Source: Minicystis rosea (lineage in GTDB: Bacteria > Myxococcota_A > Polyangia > Polyangiales > Polyangiaceae). Taken from it: 64,000 nt of DNA. Location of the stretch: assembly GCA_001931535.1 (NCBI GenBank), contig CP016211.1, forward strand, positions 14,399,501 to 14,463,500, written 5' to 3'. Below are positions 1 to 8,835 of the stretch, one piece after another (position 1 is the stretch's first letter; each line of letters starts with the position of its first letter). A program made the translations under genes and the position numbers. The notes under the pieces were generated by a model that searched no databases, was not told the DNA's origin, and worked only from the letters and a program-made list of their open reading frames with translations.

Positions 1-21
1 GCTTGGCTTGGGAGGACGTCG

Positions 22-996
22 ATGACGCAGGATACGTGGGCGGGCGGGCGAGATGGCAACGCACGCACGCGCCTCGCCCCCTCGCTTCGGCGCGGGCCGC
101 TCGATCCGCGCGCCGCGTTCTTCGTCGCGCACGAGCGCCTCTCCCTGCTCGCGAGCATTGCGCGCGGGCCTTCGGTGGTGGTCGCCGCCGTCGATGCGCG
201 CTCGCGCGTCATCCAATCGTTGACCATCGAGGACGGCGGCGCGCTCGTGATCGGCCGGCACACGCAATGTGGTTTGCGCCTCCCGTCCGAGTCGGTGTCG
301 CTCCGCCACATCGCGGTGCTGCTCCGCTTCGAGGGCGACAAAGCGGTGCTGCGCGTCTGGGATCTGCGCACCGGCGTCCCCTTCGTCACCGAGGATCGAG
401 AGCCGAGCGAGGCCGTGATCGCCGACGGTCCCTTCTATTTGGCCCTCGACGATTACGCCATTTGGTTCATCCCTTCGAGCGCTCCGCTCGCGCGTGATCC
501 CGAGGCTGCTTGGCAAGCGCTGCCGTCGCGCTCGTTCCTCGAGCGCCGCGCGCCCGGCGCGCGCCCTCTGCCGAAGGCGCCGGCCCGCATGGCGGAGCCG
601 CAGGGCGAGATGATCACGCTCGTCACGCGCCTCGAGCCGCCGCTGCTCATCGGCGAGGGCGACGAGCCGGAGATCGGTTGGGGCGAGCTTCGCCTCGCGT
701 CGGGCGCGCGCAAAGAGAAGCGCGCCGTGTCGGCGGAGCGGCTCGAGCAAGGCGTGCTCATCGGACGCTACGAGCGCTGCGGCTTGGTGATCCCGACGAC
801 CGATCGCATCTCGCGCGTGCACCTCCTGCTCGTGCGCATCGGCGCGGAGGTGTGGGGCATCGACACGGCCAGCACCAACGGTGTTCGTCGCGGCGCCGCG
901 CCGTTCTCCGCGGGCCCGCTGGCCGATACCGACACGCTGTCGCTCGCGGAGATCATCACCCTCGATTGGCGCCGCAGCCTCCACCCCGACGCGTGA
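22..996 (+). CDS. FHA-domain protein with two FHA modules
   Basis: FHA domains bind phosphothreonine peptides, so this is probably a reader in Ser/Thr kinase signalling. Two FHA-like segments are visible. The first is at about residues 65-135, with a GRH motif followed by SLRH. The second is at about 245-315, with a GRY motif, SRVH and a closing STNG. The central part (about 150-220) is low-complexity and charged. No signal peptide or membrane segment is seen, so it should be cytoplasmic. The ATG has a GGGAGGA ribosome site five bases upstream. The HutF-like gene follows 37 bases downstream on the same strand, which suggests co-transcription. The partner kinase is not visible here. Confidence 0.85.
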   Translation: MTQDTWAGGRDGNARTRLAPSLRRGPLDPRAAFFVAHERLSLLASIARGPSVVVAAVDARSRVIQSLTIEDGGALVIGRHTQCGLRLPSESVSLRHIAVLLRFEGDKAVLRVWDLRTGVPFVTEDREPSEAVIADGPFYLALDDYAIWFIPSSAPLARDPEAAWQALPSRSFLERRAPGARPLPKAPARMAEPQGEMITLVTRLEPPLLIGEGDEPEIGWGELRLASGARKEKRAVSAERLEQGVLIGRYERCGLVIPTTDRISRVHLLLVRIGAEVWGIDTASTNGVRRGAAPFSAGPLADTDTLSLAEIITLDWRRSLHPDA

Positions 997-1033
997 CGAA
1001 CGCGCCCGGCGCGGTACGTGGTAGAGGCAGCGC

Positions 1034-2155
1034 GTGGCTCCTCTGATCCTGCCTGCGCTCGCGACCGCTCACTCGCACGCTTTCCAGCGCGCTCTCCGCG
1101 GCGACACACAGCGACCGGGCCCGGACGGCACCGATGATTTCTGGTCGTGGCGAACGGCCATGTATCGCCTCGCGGACGAGCTCACCCCCGAGTCGATCCA
1201 CGCCATCTCGCTCGTGGCGTATCGCGAGCTCCACCGCGCCGGCGTCCGCACGGTCGGCGAGTTTCACTACGTTCACCATCAGCCCGACGGGCAGCCTTAC
1301 GACGATCGCACGATCCTCGCCGAGGCCGTGATCCAAGCCGCGCGCGATGCAGGCCTGCGCATCACGCTCCTCCGGGTGATCTACGCTCGCGCCGGCGCCG
1401 GCCGTCCGCCCGAAGGCGCGCAGCGGCGCTTCTGCGATCCCGATCTCGATCACGCGCTCGCCGACATCGACACGCTCCGCGCGCGCCACGCCGGTGATCC
1501 CGATGTCCGCATCGGCGTCGCGCCGCACAGCGTGCGCGCCGTTCCGCCCTCGTTTCTGCGCCCCATCGCGGCGTATGCGGGCCGTGATCTCCCGCTCCAC
1601 ATGCACGTCGCCGAGCAGCCGGCCGAGATCGACGCCTGCCTCGCGGAGACGGGCCGCCGGCCGGTCGAGCTGCTCGCCGAGCACGGCGTCCTCGGCCCGC
1701 GCTTCGTCGCCGTGCACGGGACCCACCTCGCGCCGCACGAGCCGCGTCTGCTCGGAGAGTCCGGCTCGTTCGTGTGCCTCTGCCCGACCACCGAGCGCGA
1801 TCTCGGCGACGGCCTGCCCGACGTGGGCGCGCTGCGCGCCGCGGGCGTGCGGCTCGCCGTCGGCATCGACAGCCACGTGATCACCGATCCGCTCGAAGAC
1901 CTGCGCGGCATCGATCTCGGCGAGCGCCTGCGCACCCGAAGGCGCGTCACGCTGCGCGCGCTGGATCGCACGCCGGCCGAGGATCTCTGGAGGATCGGAT
2001 CCACCGAGAGCGCCGAGGCGGTCGGCTTCTCCGACGCCGGCGGCACGGTGATCGTCGATCGCGAGGCGCCGGAGCTCGCGCTGGTGAAGGACGATCACCT
2101 GCTCGACGCCGTCGTCTACAGCGCGAGACCGAGTGTCCTCTGCGCTTCGACGTGA
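1034..2155 (+). CDS. HutF-like formimidoylglutamate deiminase / amidohydrolase
   Basis: This is an amidohydrolase-superfamily protein closest in motif to N-formimino-L-glutamate deiminase, which acts in histidine breakdown. Metal and catalytic residues are in place: HxH in the HSHAFQRALRG motif (residues 13-15), His191 in the HMHVAEQP motif, HGTH at 228-231 and Asp279 in GIDSH. At 373 residues it is shorter than usual HutF (about 450) and lacks the N-terminal beta-sandwich part before HxH. The GTG start was chosen because no longer in-frame start exists. No other hut genes are nearby, so the substrate is uncertain; guanine-deaminase-like activity is an alternative. Its stop codon lies inside a strong hairpin. 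Confidence 0.75.
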   Translation: MAPLILPALATAHSHAFQRALRGDTQRPGPDGTDDFWSWRTAMYRLADELTPESIHAISLVAYRELHRAGVRTVGEFHYVHHQPDGQPYDDRTILAEAVIQAARDAGLRITLLRVIYARAGAGRPPEGAQRRFCDPDLDHALADIDTLRARHAGDPDVRIGVAPHSVRAVPPSFLRPIAAYAGRDLPLHMHVAEQPAEIDACLAETGRRPVELLAEHGVLGPRFVAVHGTHLAPHEPRLLGESGSFVCLCPTTERDLGDGLPDVGALRAAGVRLAVGIDSHVITDPLEDLRGIDLGERLRTRRRVTLRALDRTPAEDLWRIGSTESAEAVGFSDAGGTVIVDREAPELALVKDDHLLDAVVYSARPSVLCAST

Positions 2156-2178
2156 CCTTCTCGCGGTCACGTCGAAGC
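2144..2178. terminator. Bidirectional hairpin terminator
   Basis: A perfect 14-bp inverted repeat (arms 2144-2157 and 2165-2178, 7-base loop) lies between the convergent HutF-like gene and the lipoprotein gene. The HutF stop codon (2153-2155) sits in the left arm. There is no clear U-tract, as is common in very GC-rich genomes. Confidence 0.75.
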
Positions 2179-2190
2179 ACGTTCATCGCA

Positions 2191-2784
2191 TCACGCGCCG
2201 CCCGCGCCGCCCGAGCCTGCGGACGAAGAGGCCGCAGCGCCGCCGGTGCCCGACGCAGAGCTCGTGCTGGGCATGCCGCCCGTGCCGCCGGTGCCGCCGC
2301 TGCTCGAGCTCACCGCGCTCGACGAGGACGACACCGCGCTGCTGCTCGTCGTGCCGGCGCCGCCGGTGTTCATGGCCGGGAAGAAGTCGAGCGTCACCGT
2401 CGTCGTGCCCGGCTCGGGATTCACGTTCGTCGATACGGTGGCGACCGTCACGCCTTTGTCATCGAGCAACGAAGCCTCGAGGAACGGCATGCCCAGCTCT
2501 TCGACGAGCGGAGAGCCGAACGAAGCAGTCCCCTTTTCGCACTCGACGGTGAGGGTCTGGTGCAGCGACGGCTCGATCGTAGCGCTCAGGTTCACGTAGA
2601 CCTGCGATGCGCCGTGCGCCTCGCATTCGCTCGCGCTCGCGGGCTTTCCGGTGAAGGTCCATTTCGCGGTCAGCTTCGTCGGACCATGCGGGCCGGCATC
2701 GCCGGTGTCCCCCGTCCCGCTCTTGCTGCAGGCTGCCACCGCCAGTGCGGCGAGCACGATTGCCCGAGCCCATCCAATCTTCAT
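2191..2784 (-). CDS. Small secreted lipoprotein with Gly/Ser-rich tail
   Basis: 197-residue putative lipoprotein. The signal peptide runs from MKIGWARAIV to a lipobox ending AVAAC at about residue 19. A compact domain (about 35-130) contains two cysteines. The tail from about 140 onwards is almost only Ser, Gly, Thr and Ala and looks like a flexible surface linker. The start is fixed by an AAGGAG site six bases upstream. A much longer open frame through this region on the same strand is an antisense shadow of the downstream genes, because only this segment has a signal peptide and natural composition. Function is not recognisable. Confidence 0.8.
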   Translation of the reverse strand: MKIGWARAIVLAALAVAACSKSGTGDTGDAGPHGPTKLTAKWTFTGKPASASECEAHGASQVYVNLSATIEPSLHQTLTVECEKGTASFGSPLVEELGMPFLEASLLDDKGVTVATVSTNVNPEPGTTTVTLDFFPAMNTGGAGTTSSSAVSSSSSAVSSSSGGTGGTGGMPSTSSASGTGGAAASSSAGSGGAGGA

Positions 2785-2998
2785 CCATCGCTCCTTTCGT
2801 GCTCGATCACCGTACGCGAGGATCGGGGCGCGAGGGTAGACCTCGCGCATCATCGCATCGTCTCCGTTGACGCGTGTTGAGCTGGCGGCGAGGGCGGAAG
2901 ATTGCTGCTTCACGAAACAAGCGAACGATTCTCGTCGTCTGCTTGATGCGTGGGGATGTAGGTTCCCGCATTCTCGCGCTTCGTGGGCCCCGCGTGCG

Positions 2999-3026
2999 TT
3001 GACATGCGGATTGACCACATGATACC
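2999..3026 (+). promoter_or_regulatory. Candidate sigma-70-type promoter
   Basis: A consensus TTGACA (2999-3004) is followed after 16 bases by GATACC (3021-3026), about 65 bases upstream of the DUF1588 gene start. The -35 is perfect but the -10 matches only three of six positions. It lies in the least GC-rich part of the 306-base divergent intergenic region 2785-3090, in which nothing else was recognised. Confidence 0.4.
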
Positions 3027-3090
3027 CGATCTTCATAGCGCGTCCGCGTGACCGCATTCTTGCGATTTGCACGCGAGAGGAGGAGGCCCG

Positions 3091-5427
3091 ATGCGAAGCC
3101 GGCGAGGCCGTTCGTCCCTTGAAAACGACAACAGGAGCGTCCCCAATCGAGGGCGCGCCATGCGTACCGGAAAGGCCGGTCTCGCGATCACCGCCACCGT
3201 GATGGCGCTCGGCAGCGCCGGCGCTTCCTGCTCCAGCAGCGAAGATTGCCTCTCCACCCGCACGTTCTTCGAACAGCAGGTGTGGAGCGGCTTCATGAGC
3301 CAGAAGTGCGCGAAGTGCCACACGCCCGACGGCCCGGCCGTCGCGGAGAAGAACGCGAAGTTCGTCCTCCAGCCCTCGAGCTACCCGGGCTTCATCGAAG
3401 CGAATCTCGAGAACATCAAAGAGATCGCCAAGATCGAATACGAGGGCAAGAGCGAGATCCTCCAGAAGCCGCTCGGCAAGATGAACCACGGCGGCGCCGT
3501 GGTCCTCGAGGAGGGCAGCGACGAATACAACGCCCTCGCCGAGCTCATGGATCGCATCGGCAAGGCCGACTCCTGCACCGACAGCCCCGGCGCCGCGCTC
3601 GCCAACGTCGAGCTCGCGACGCCCACGTCGACGCTCCGTCGCGCCGCGCTCGATCTCGCCGGCCGCCTCCCGACCAAGGCCGAGAAGGACGCCGTGCAGA
3701 AGGGCGGCGACGCCGCGCTCGACAAGGCGCTCGACGGCATCATGAAGGAGGAAACCTTCTACACGCGTGTCCGCGAGATCTTCAACGACATGTTCCTCAC
3801 CGATCGCTGGCTCTCGTACGACGCCGCCGCGATCGACTTCATGAACACCGATCAGTTCCCTGGCATCGCGCCGTACCGCGACGACAGCCAGCCCGAGTAC
3901 TCGAGCCCCGATCGCCCGATCATCAACCTCGCCCTCGCGCGCGAGCCGCTCGATCTCATCACGTACCTCATCAAGAACAACAAGCCGTTCACCGACGTCG
4001 TGGCCGCGCCCTACACGGTCGTGAACCCGTACTCGGCGAAGGCGTACAACGTCTTCAACACGATTCAGTGGGCCGACCCGACGGACTACAACGAGTTCCA
4101 CGAGGTCACGGTCAAGCTCGGCAACGACGCCGACGTCCCGCACGCGGGCGTCCTCTCCATGCCGGCCTTCCTGAACCGCTGGCAGACGTCGCCCACGAAC
4201 CGCAACCGCGGTCGTGCCCGGCGCGTGGCGGCCTTCTTCCTCGCCACCGACGTGCTCAAGATCGCCGAGCGTCCCGTCGACGCCACGAAGATCACGGCCG
4301 TGCAGGATCCGACGCGCAACTCGGAGGCGTGCACCGTCTGCCACAAGGTCATCGATCCGATCGCCGGCGGCTTCCGCGGCTTCGACGACAACGACTACGA
4401 GGAGTTCGATCCCAAGCGCCCGTGGCACGACGACATGTTCCCGCCCGGCTTCGGCGCGCAGGACATGGATCCGGCCTTCTACTCCAAGGCCCTCCAGTGG
4501 CTCGGCCCGGAGGTGGCGAAGGACGCGCGCTTCAAGATCTCCGCGGTCCGCACCGTCTACAAGGGCCTGACCGGGCACGATCCGCTGCCGTTCCCGAACA
4601 ACAGCAACGATCCCGACTTCAAGACCAAGATCCAGGCTTGGGAGGCGCAGGACGCCTTCCTGCGCACCACCGCCGACGCGTTCGAGAAGGCCAAGTTCGA
4701 TCTTCGGGTCATCTTCAAGGCCGTCGTCAAGAGCGCGTATTACCGCGCGGTCGGCGCCCCCGACGACGTGGAGGCGGGCCTCCTCGCCGACGTCGGCATG
4801 GGCCGCCTGCTCACGCCCGAGATGCTGAACCGCAAGATCCAGGCGGTCACCGGCGTCCGCTGGCGCAAGCACTACGAGTGGGATCAGCAGCACGACTGGC
4901 TCGAGGAGGATTATCCGATCCTCTACGGCGGCATCGACTCGAACTCCACCATCACCCGCCTGACGGCGGCCAACGGCCTCATCGCCAGCGTGTCCACGCG
5001 CATGGCCAACGAGATGGGCTGCTGGATCACCGCGTGGGATTTCACCAAGGGCAAGAGCGCGCGCTCGTTCTTCCCGCACGTGGAGCTCAGCGAGATGCCC
5101 GAGTCCGCCGGCCACACGGTCGATGGCTCGGTCGCCGACATCAAGAAGAACATCCAGTTCCTCCACCAGTACTTCCTGGACGAGGATCTGGCCCTCGACG
5201 ATCCCGAGCTCGAGCGCACGTATCAGCTCTTCATCGACACCTGGCACGAGCTCAGCCAGTCCGGCGATGGGGACCTCGCCTACGAGTGCTCGGGCCGGTG
5301 GAACGCGGTGGACGGCACCGATCTCCCCGAAGACGTGCAGATCCACGACGACAAGAACTACACCCTTCGATCGTGGCAGGCGGTCATGACGTACCTCATG
5401 TCCGACTACAAGTTCCTCTACGAGTAG
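3091..5427 (+). CDS. Exported diheme DUF1588-family protein (planctomycete-type cytochrome)
   Basis: Large exported protein with two CxxCH heme-binding motifs, CAKCH near the N-terminus and CTVCH in the middle. It has the TLRRAALDLAGRLPT signature of the DUF1549 family, and the GRARRVAAFFL...CxxCH...DPI segment typical of DUF1588. Proteins of this type are found beside DUF1501 proteins in Planctomycetes and myxobacteria; their reaction is unknown. The start at 3091 has a strong GGAGGAGG site. The next ATG at 3160 gives a more typical lipoprotein signal peptide (MRTGKAGLAITATVMALGS... ending at Cys) and may be the true start. The DUF1501 gene follows 31 bases later, so the two form an operon. 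Confidence 0.8.
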   Translation: MRSRRGRSSLENDNRSVPNRGRAMRTGKAGLAITATVMALGSAGASCSSSEDCLSTRTFFEQQVWSGFMSQKCAKCHTPDGPAVAEKNAKFVLQPSSYPGFIEANLENIKEIAKIEYEGKSEILQKPLGKMNHGGAVVLEEGSDEYNALAELMDRIGKADSCTDSPGAALANVELATPTSTLRRAALDLAGRLPTKAEKDAVQKGGDAALDKALDGIMKEETFYTRVREIFNDMFLTDRWLSYDAAAIDFMNTDQFPGIAPYRDDSQPEYSSPDRPIINLALAREPLDLITYLIKNNKPFTDVVAAPYTVVNPYSAKAYNVFNTIQWADPTDYNEFHEVTVKLGNDADVPHAGVLSMPAFLNRWQTSPTNRNRGRARRVAAFFLATDVLKIAERPVDATKITAVQDPTRNSEACTVCHKVIDPIAGGFRGFDDNDYEEFDPKRPWHDDMFPPGFGAQDMDPAFYSKALQWLGPEVAKDARFKISAVRTVYKGLTGHDPLPFPNNSNDPDFKTKIQAWEAQDAFLRTTADAFEKAKFDLRVIFKAVVKSAYYRAVGAPDDVEAGLLADVGMGRLLTPEMLNRKIQAVTGVRWRKHYEWDQQHDWLEEDYPILYGGIDSNSTITRLTAANGLIASVSTRMANEMGCWITAWDFTKGKSARSFFPHVELSEMPESAGHTVDGSVADIKKNIQFLHQYFLDEDLALDDPELERTYQLFIDTWHELSQSGDGDLAYECSGRWNAVDGTDLPEDVQIHDDKNYTLRSWQAVMTYLMSDYKFLYE

Positions 5428-5458
5428 GCCGAGACCAGGACGACAAGGAGCCAATGAC

Positions 5459-6802
5459 ATGAACCGTCGACGCTTTCTGCAAGTCGCTGGGATCGCTGGT
5501 CTCGCGGTGATGGCACCGATCGCCGTGCGGGAGACGCGCGCTGCCGGCAAGTACAAGGGTCCTTTCTGGATCATGGTGAATGCCGGCGGCGGGTGGGACC
5601 CGACGATGCTCACCGATCCGAAGGGCGGCACCGACCCGAAGGATTCGAAGCAGGTCAACCACTCGTACGCGCCCGATCAAAAGGGCACGGCCGGTGGGCT
5701 CGTTTACGCCCCCACGTCGTATTCGCAAAACGGGGTCGAGCTGATCTCGGCGGAGACGTTCTTCACCACGCACCACAAGCGCCTCCTGGTGGTCAATGGT
5801 GTCGATACCTCCACGAACAACCACGACTCCGGCTCGCGCACGATCTGGAGTGGCCAGCTCTCCGAGGGGTATCCGTCGTTCGCGGCCATGACCGCGGCCG
5901 TCGGCGCTGCCGCGGTGCCGGTGCCGCTCGCCTATCTCTCCAACGGTGGTTACGACGCCACCGCGGGCATCGTCTCGCTCTCGCGCGTCGGTGGCACGGG
6001 CGCGCTCCAGCGCCTCGCGTTCACCAACAACGTGAACCCGGGCGACAAGAACACGGCGACCTACCACACGGGGACGACCGCCTCGCGCATCGCCGCGGCG
6101 CAGGCCGCGCGCGTTCAGGCGCTCCAGCAGAAGACGCGTCTGCCCACCGTCGCCAAGTCGATGGGCTCGCTCTGGCTGGCGCGTCAGTCCGACGACGGCA
6201 TCGCCGGTCTCGGCGAGCTGCTCCAGAAGACGCCGCTCGTGAACTTCCCCGAGGACTTCCCCGCGCTCGACGGCATCGGCGGCATGGGTGACGTCGAGGG
6301 CTTGCTCCGTCAGGCGCAGATCGCGCTCCTCACGTTCCAGGCCGGTGTGGCGGTGAGCGCCAACCTGGACATGGGCGGGTTCGACACGCACGACGACAGC
6401 GATGATCGCCAGTCGCGTCAGATGATGGTCCTCACCTTCGCGCTCGATTATCTGTTCAAGCAAATCGACGCGATGGGCATGACCGATCAGGTCTACGTCG
6501 TGGTCGGCTCCGACTTCGGCCGGACGCCGTTCTACAACACGAACCAGGGCAAGGATCACTGGAACATCACCAGCATGATGCTCGCCGGGCCGAAGATCGC
6601 CGGTGATCGCGTGATCGGCGCCACCGACGACGCCTTCAAGCCGCTGACGGTGAACCCGAAGACCTTGGCCCTCGACTCGAACGGCATTCGCATCGAGCCG
6701 AAGCACATCCACATGGGCCTGCGCAAGCTCGCCGGGCTCACCGGCACCGAGCTCGACACCACCTACGGTCTCGCCGGCGATCCGCTGCCTCTCTTCAGCT
6801 GA
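5459..6802 (+). CDS. Tat-exported DUF1501 family protein
   Basis: 447-residue DUF1501 protein. The N-terminus MNRRRFLQVAGIAGLAV is a twin-arginine signal (RRRFLQ), so the folded protein is exported. The SDFGRTP motif near residue 350 and the following DHW are typical of the family, which is distantly related to alkaline-phosphatase-fold enzymes; no reaction has been settled. It follows the diheme DUF1588 gene by 31 bases and almost always travels with such a partner, so the pair probably works as one exported unit. A strong hairpin terminator follows directly after the stop codon. Confidence 0.85.
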   Translation: MNRRRFLQVAGIAGLAVMAPIAVRETRAAGKYKGPFWIMVNAGGGWDPTMLTDPKGGTDPKDSKQVNHSYAPDQKGTAGGLVYAPTSYSQNGVELISAETFFTTHHKRLLVVNGVDTSTNNHDSGSRTIWSGQLSEGYPSFAAMTAAVGAAAVPVPLAYLSNGGYDATAGIVSLSRVGGTGALQRLAFTNNVNPGDKNTATYHTGTTASRIAAAQAARVQALQQKTRLPTVAKSMGSLWLARQSDDGIAGLGELLQKTPLVNFPEDFPALDGIGGMGDVEGLLRQAQIALLTFQAGVAVSANLDMGGFDTHDDSDDRQSRQMMVLTFALDYLFKQIDAMGMTDQVYVVVGSDFGRTPFYNTNQGKDHWNITSMMLAGPKIAGDRVIGATDDAFKPLTVNPKTLALDSNGIRIEPKHIHMGLRKLAGLTGTELDTTYGLAGDPLPLFS

Positions 6803-6812
6803 TCCCTCCCCA

Positions 6813-6843
6813 AAGGGGCTCACCCGCCCGGGTGTGGCCCCTT
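6813..6843 (+). terminator. Hairpin terminator after DUF1501 gene
   Basis: AAGGGGC (6813-6819) pairs with GCCCCTT (6837-6843). Inside it ACCCG pairs with CGGGT, giving a two-part stem ten bases after the DUF1501 stop codon. Confidence 0.7.
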
Positions 6844-6970
6844 GCCAACATCGATGCGGCTCACGGCTGAGAGGCTGTGAGCCGCATTCGTATTTGGGCG
6901 TGCTGCAAAAAGGATGTTTGGGCGCAAGAGTGCAGCGACGCGGAGACGGAATAGGGCAGAAGACTGGGCG

Positions 6971-7219
6971 CTTGATTCGTGATGAGCTCGTGTCGAGTCT
7001 CTTCGGCGTCGGTCGAGGAGATTTCGACGCAAGGGCGCAAAGACGCAGAGTCGCAAAAAGGCGCAGGGGAGTGGCTGCTTGCTTCGCGTGATCTCGTGTC
7101 GAATTGATTTGGAGTCGAACGACGAGAAGGGATTTGAACGCGAGGAAGCAAAGACGCTTGCTTCGTGACGGCCTCGTGTCGAGTCTTCTTGGCGTTGATG
7201 GATGAGAGGGATTGCGACG
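6971..7219. repeat. Three degenerate direct repeats in a gene-free stretch
   Basis: The 417-base gap 6844-7260 between convergent genes holds no convincing gene. Three imperfect copies of a roughly 60-base unit are visible at 6971-7029, 7078-7140 and 7157-7219. Each starts CTTG(A/C)TTCG and shares a CTCGTGTCGA core, a GGxGTxG segment and a closing GGAxTTxxxACG. Between copies one and two lies a purine-rich run of GCGCAAAGACGC type (7032-7070), related to repeats near 48.6 and 53.15 kb. Confidence 0.6.
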
Positions 7220-7260
7220 TTGCGCTCGGGCCGCTCACGGTGCGGGCCAGGCGCCGCGCC

Positions 7261-7971
7261 TCACCCCTTCTTCTCACGCTCCATGATGATGTCGAGGATG
7301 CCGAGCTCCTTCCAACTCCGCGGCGCGAGCCGCTCGGCGATCGTGCGCGAGGACCAGGTGAGCGCGTGCGAGGCGGAGACCTCCACATGCCAGCGCACGA
7401 CGCTGATCCACCCTTCATCCGGGGCACCTCTACGACCACGCAGGTGCGCGCAAAAGTCCAGGTCGAGGCCACCGTCCGCACGCGGCGTGGTCTGGAGAGG
7501 GATGAGCTCGGGGATGGCCGCGATCTGCTCAGGCTCGAGCTTCTCGGCGAGGTCCTCGGGCGTGAGGACGAGGGACTGGTACGGCGCCGTCGTCGATCCG
7601 AGCTGGAAGCGAACCAACAGCCCCGCCAGATCGGCGGGCGGGAGCGCGCCGCCCATCGCGGTGAAGAATGCGCGAAGCTGCTCGGCGTCGTTCAGGAGGA
7701 ACATGCGCCCGTCCGGAAGGCGGGCGACGCCTTGCCGGAGCGGAGGTGGATTGCGGTACGCGTACGAGTCGACGGTGTAGAGCTCGTATCCATCGAGCGC
7801 GCGTTTCGGGAGGTCGGCTTCCGGGGGGGAGATTGACCAGTTGATGCCCTGCGTGAACACGAGCACCTGGTCGGATGTGCGCTCGATGCGTACGACCTCG
7901 TTTTGCCCCGTGATGAGGAGCTTCTCGATGATCTCGCGGGCGCGTTCCTCATCGGTGTCGTTGGGCGACAT
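7261..7971 (-). CDS. Hypothetical protein, possible immunity- or regulator-like
   Basis: Soluble acidic protein of 236 residues without signal peptide or membrane segment. I do not recognise the family. It opens with MSPNDTDEERAREIIEKLL, has a beta-rich middle (about 25-75) and ends in a basic helix with EREKKG. The ATG at 7971 was preferred over an in-frame TTG five codons earlier because GAGAGG lies about eight bases upstream. Its start lies 11 bases before the end of a short upstream reading frame, so the two may be translationally coupled. Confidence 0.65.
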   Translation of the reverse strand: MSPNDTDEERAREIIEKLLITGQNEVVRIERTSDQVLVFTQGINWSISPPEADLPKRALDGYELYTVDSYAYRNPPPLRQGVARLPDGRMFLLNDAEQLRAFFTAMGGALPPADLAGLLVRFQLGSTTAPYQSLVLTPEDLAEKLEPEQIAAIPELIPLQTTPRADGGLDLDFCAHLRGRRGAPDEGWISVVRWHVEVSASHALTWSSRTIAERLAPRSWKELGILDIIMEREKKG

Positions 7972-7982
7972 GGAATTACCTC

Positions 7983-8256
7983 TCAATGGACATGCCGGAG
8001 CATCTCGAGTGTCTGCTCGACCAGCCTCTCGGTGCGCAGCCGAGCCTCGTGAATGAAGCGATCCATCGCGCTACCCGGTAGCCAATGCTCGCGCTTGGCG
8101 AATGGATTCTGGGCACGCACCCAAGCTGTGTGCACGGCATGGCTCAGGAGTCGAGCTCGCTGGTGACACCGGCACGACCGGTGATGGCGCCGCGGAGGAG
8201 CGGGCTGGCGAGGGGGACGGGGCACGCAAAGGATCGTCCGCGTACTTCCGCATCAT
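7983..8256 (-). pseudogene. Short, probably frameshifted ORF upstream of the 7.3-kb gene
   Basis: A good ribosome site (AGAGGTGAT) precedes ATG codons at 8251-8256, which open a frame beginning MMRKYADDPLRAP. That frame then becomes Pro/Ser-rich and loses protein character. The following frame carries a natural-looking C-terminus, HTAWVRAQNPFAKREHW and then MDRFIHEARLRTERLVEQTL. The two frames overlap, so one small gene with an indel fits best. The family is not recognised. It could also be two unrelated chance frames. Confidence 0.3.
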
Positions 8257-8835
8257 CACATCACCTCTACGATGGAGCTATCAGCCGTCCTCCAAGCAAT
8301 CAAGAGTGGACAGGCATCATGGCTCGACGATCGATGAGGACGATGCCAGTCGCCCATATCGACTCTCCAATCCGGTCATTGGAGCGGCGTATTCGTTCGT
8401 CGGCCCCACAGTCACCACGCCAGGGCATCGGGTGCTTCAGGATCCGGGCGAGCCATCGACGGCTCTCCGCCAACGAGCGTTGCCATCGCACGTAGCGGCC
8501 CAATCCCCGGCGCTCTATTGCGCCCTCGCATCTTGGCATCACTCTCTCCTGCGCTCACCGAGGGACACGCTTTGCGTTCATCATTCTGCGCCGACGGAGG
8601 GGTACGCTCCCCGTCCGCGATGAGCGCGCCCCCGCGCTCGCGGCTGACGGGCTCCAGTCGGATGGGCGCGGCTCCGGGCGTAGCGGAGCATTGGCAGGGC
8701 TCCTACGGTCTGACGCCGTGGCGGGCTGGGCCGTGCAGGGGCCGGCGGCGGAAGGCGTGGGAATCGGCGTGCATCGCGCGAGAAGAAGCGAACCAGATCG
8801 CCCCGCCGGGCCAGGAGTGTGCTACGCGGCGCAGC
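8257..8835. other. Gene-poor stretch before the bestrophin gene
   Basis: No convincing gene was found. An 80-codon minus-strand frame at 8300-8542 has a partly natural composition (RRGLGRYVRWQRSLAESRRW) but no clear ribosome site or relatives I recognise. It may be a decayed gene belonging with the broken frame at 7983-8256. Confidence 0.4.

Noticed and set aside
2191..5658. A 1155-codon minus-strand open frame
   Set aside because: Only the last 197 codons (signal peptide and linker) look like protein; the rest is antisense to the DUF1588 and DUF1501 genes.
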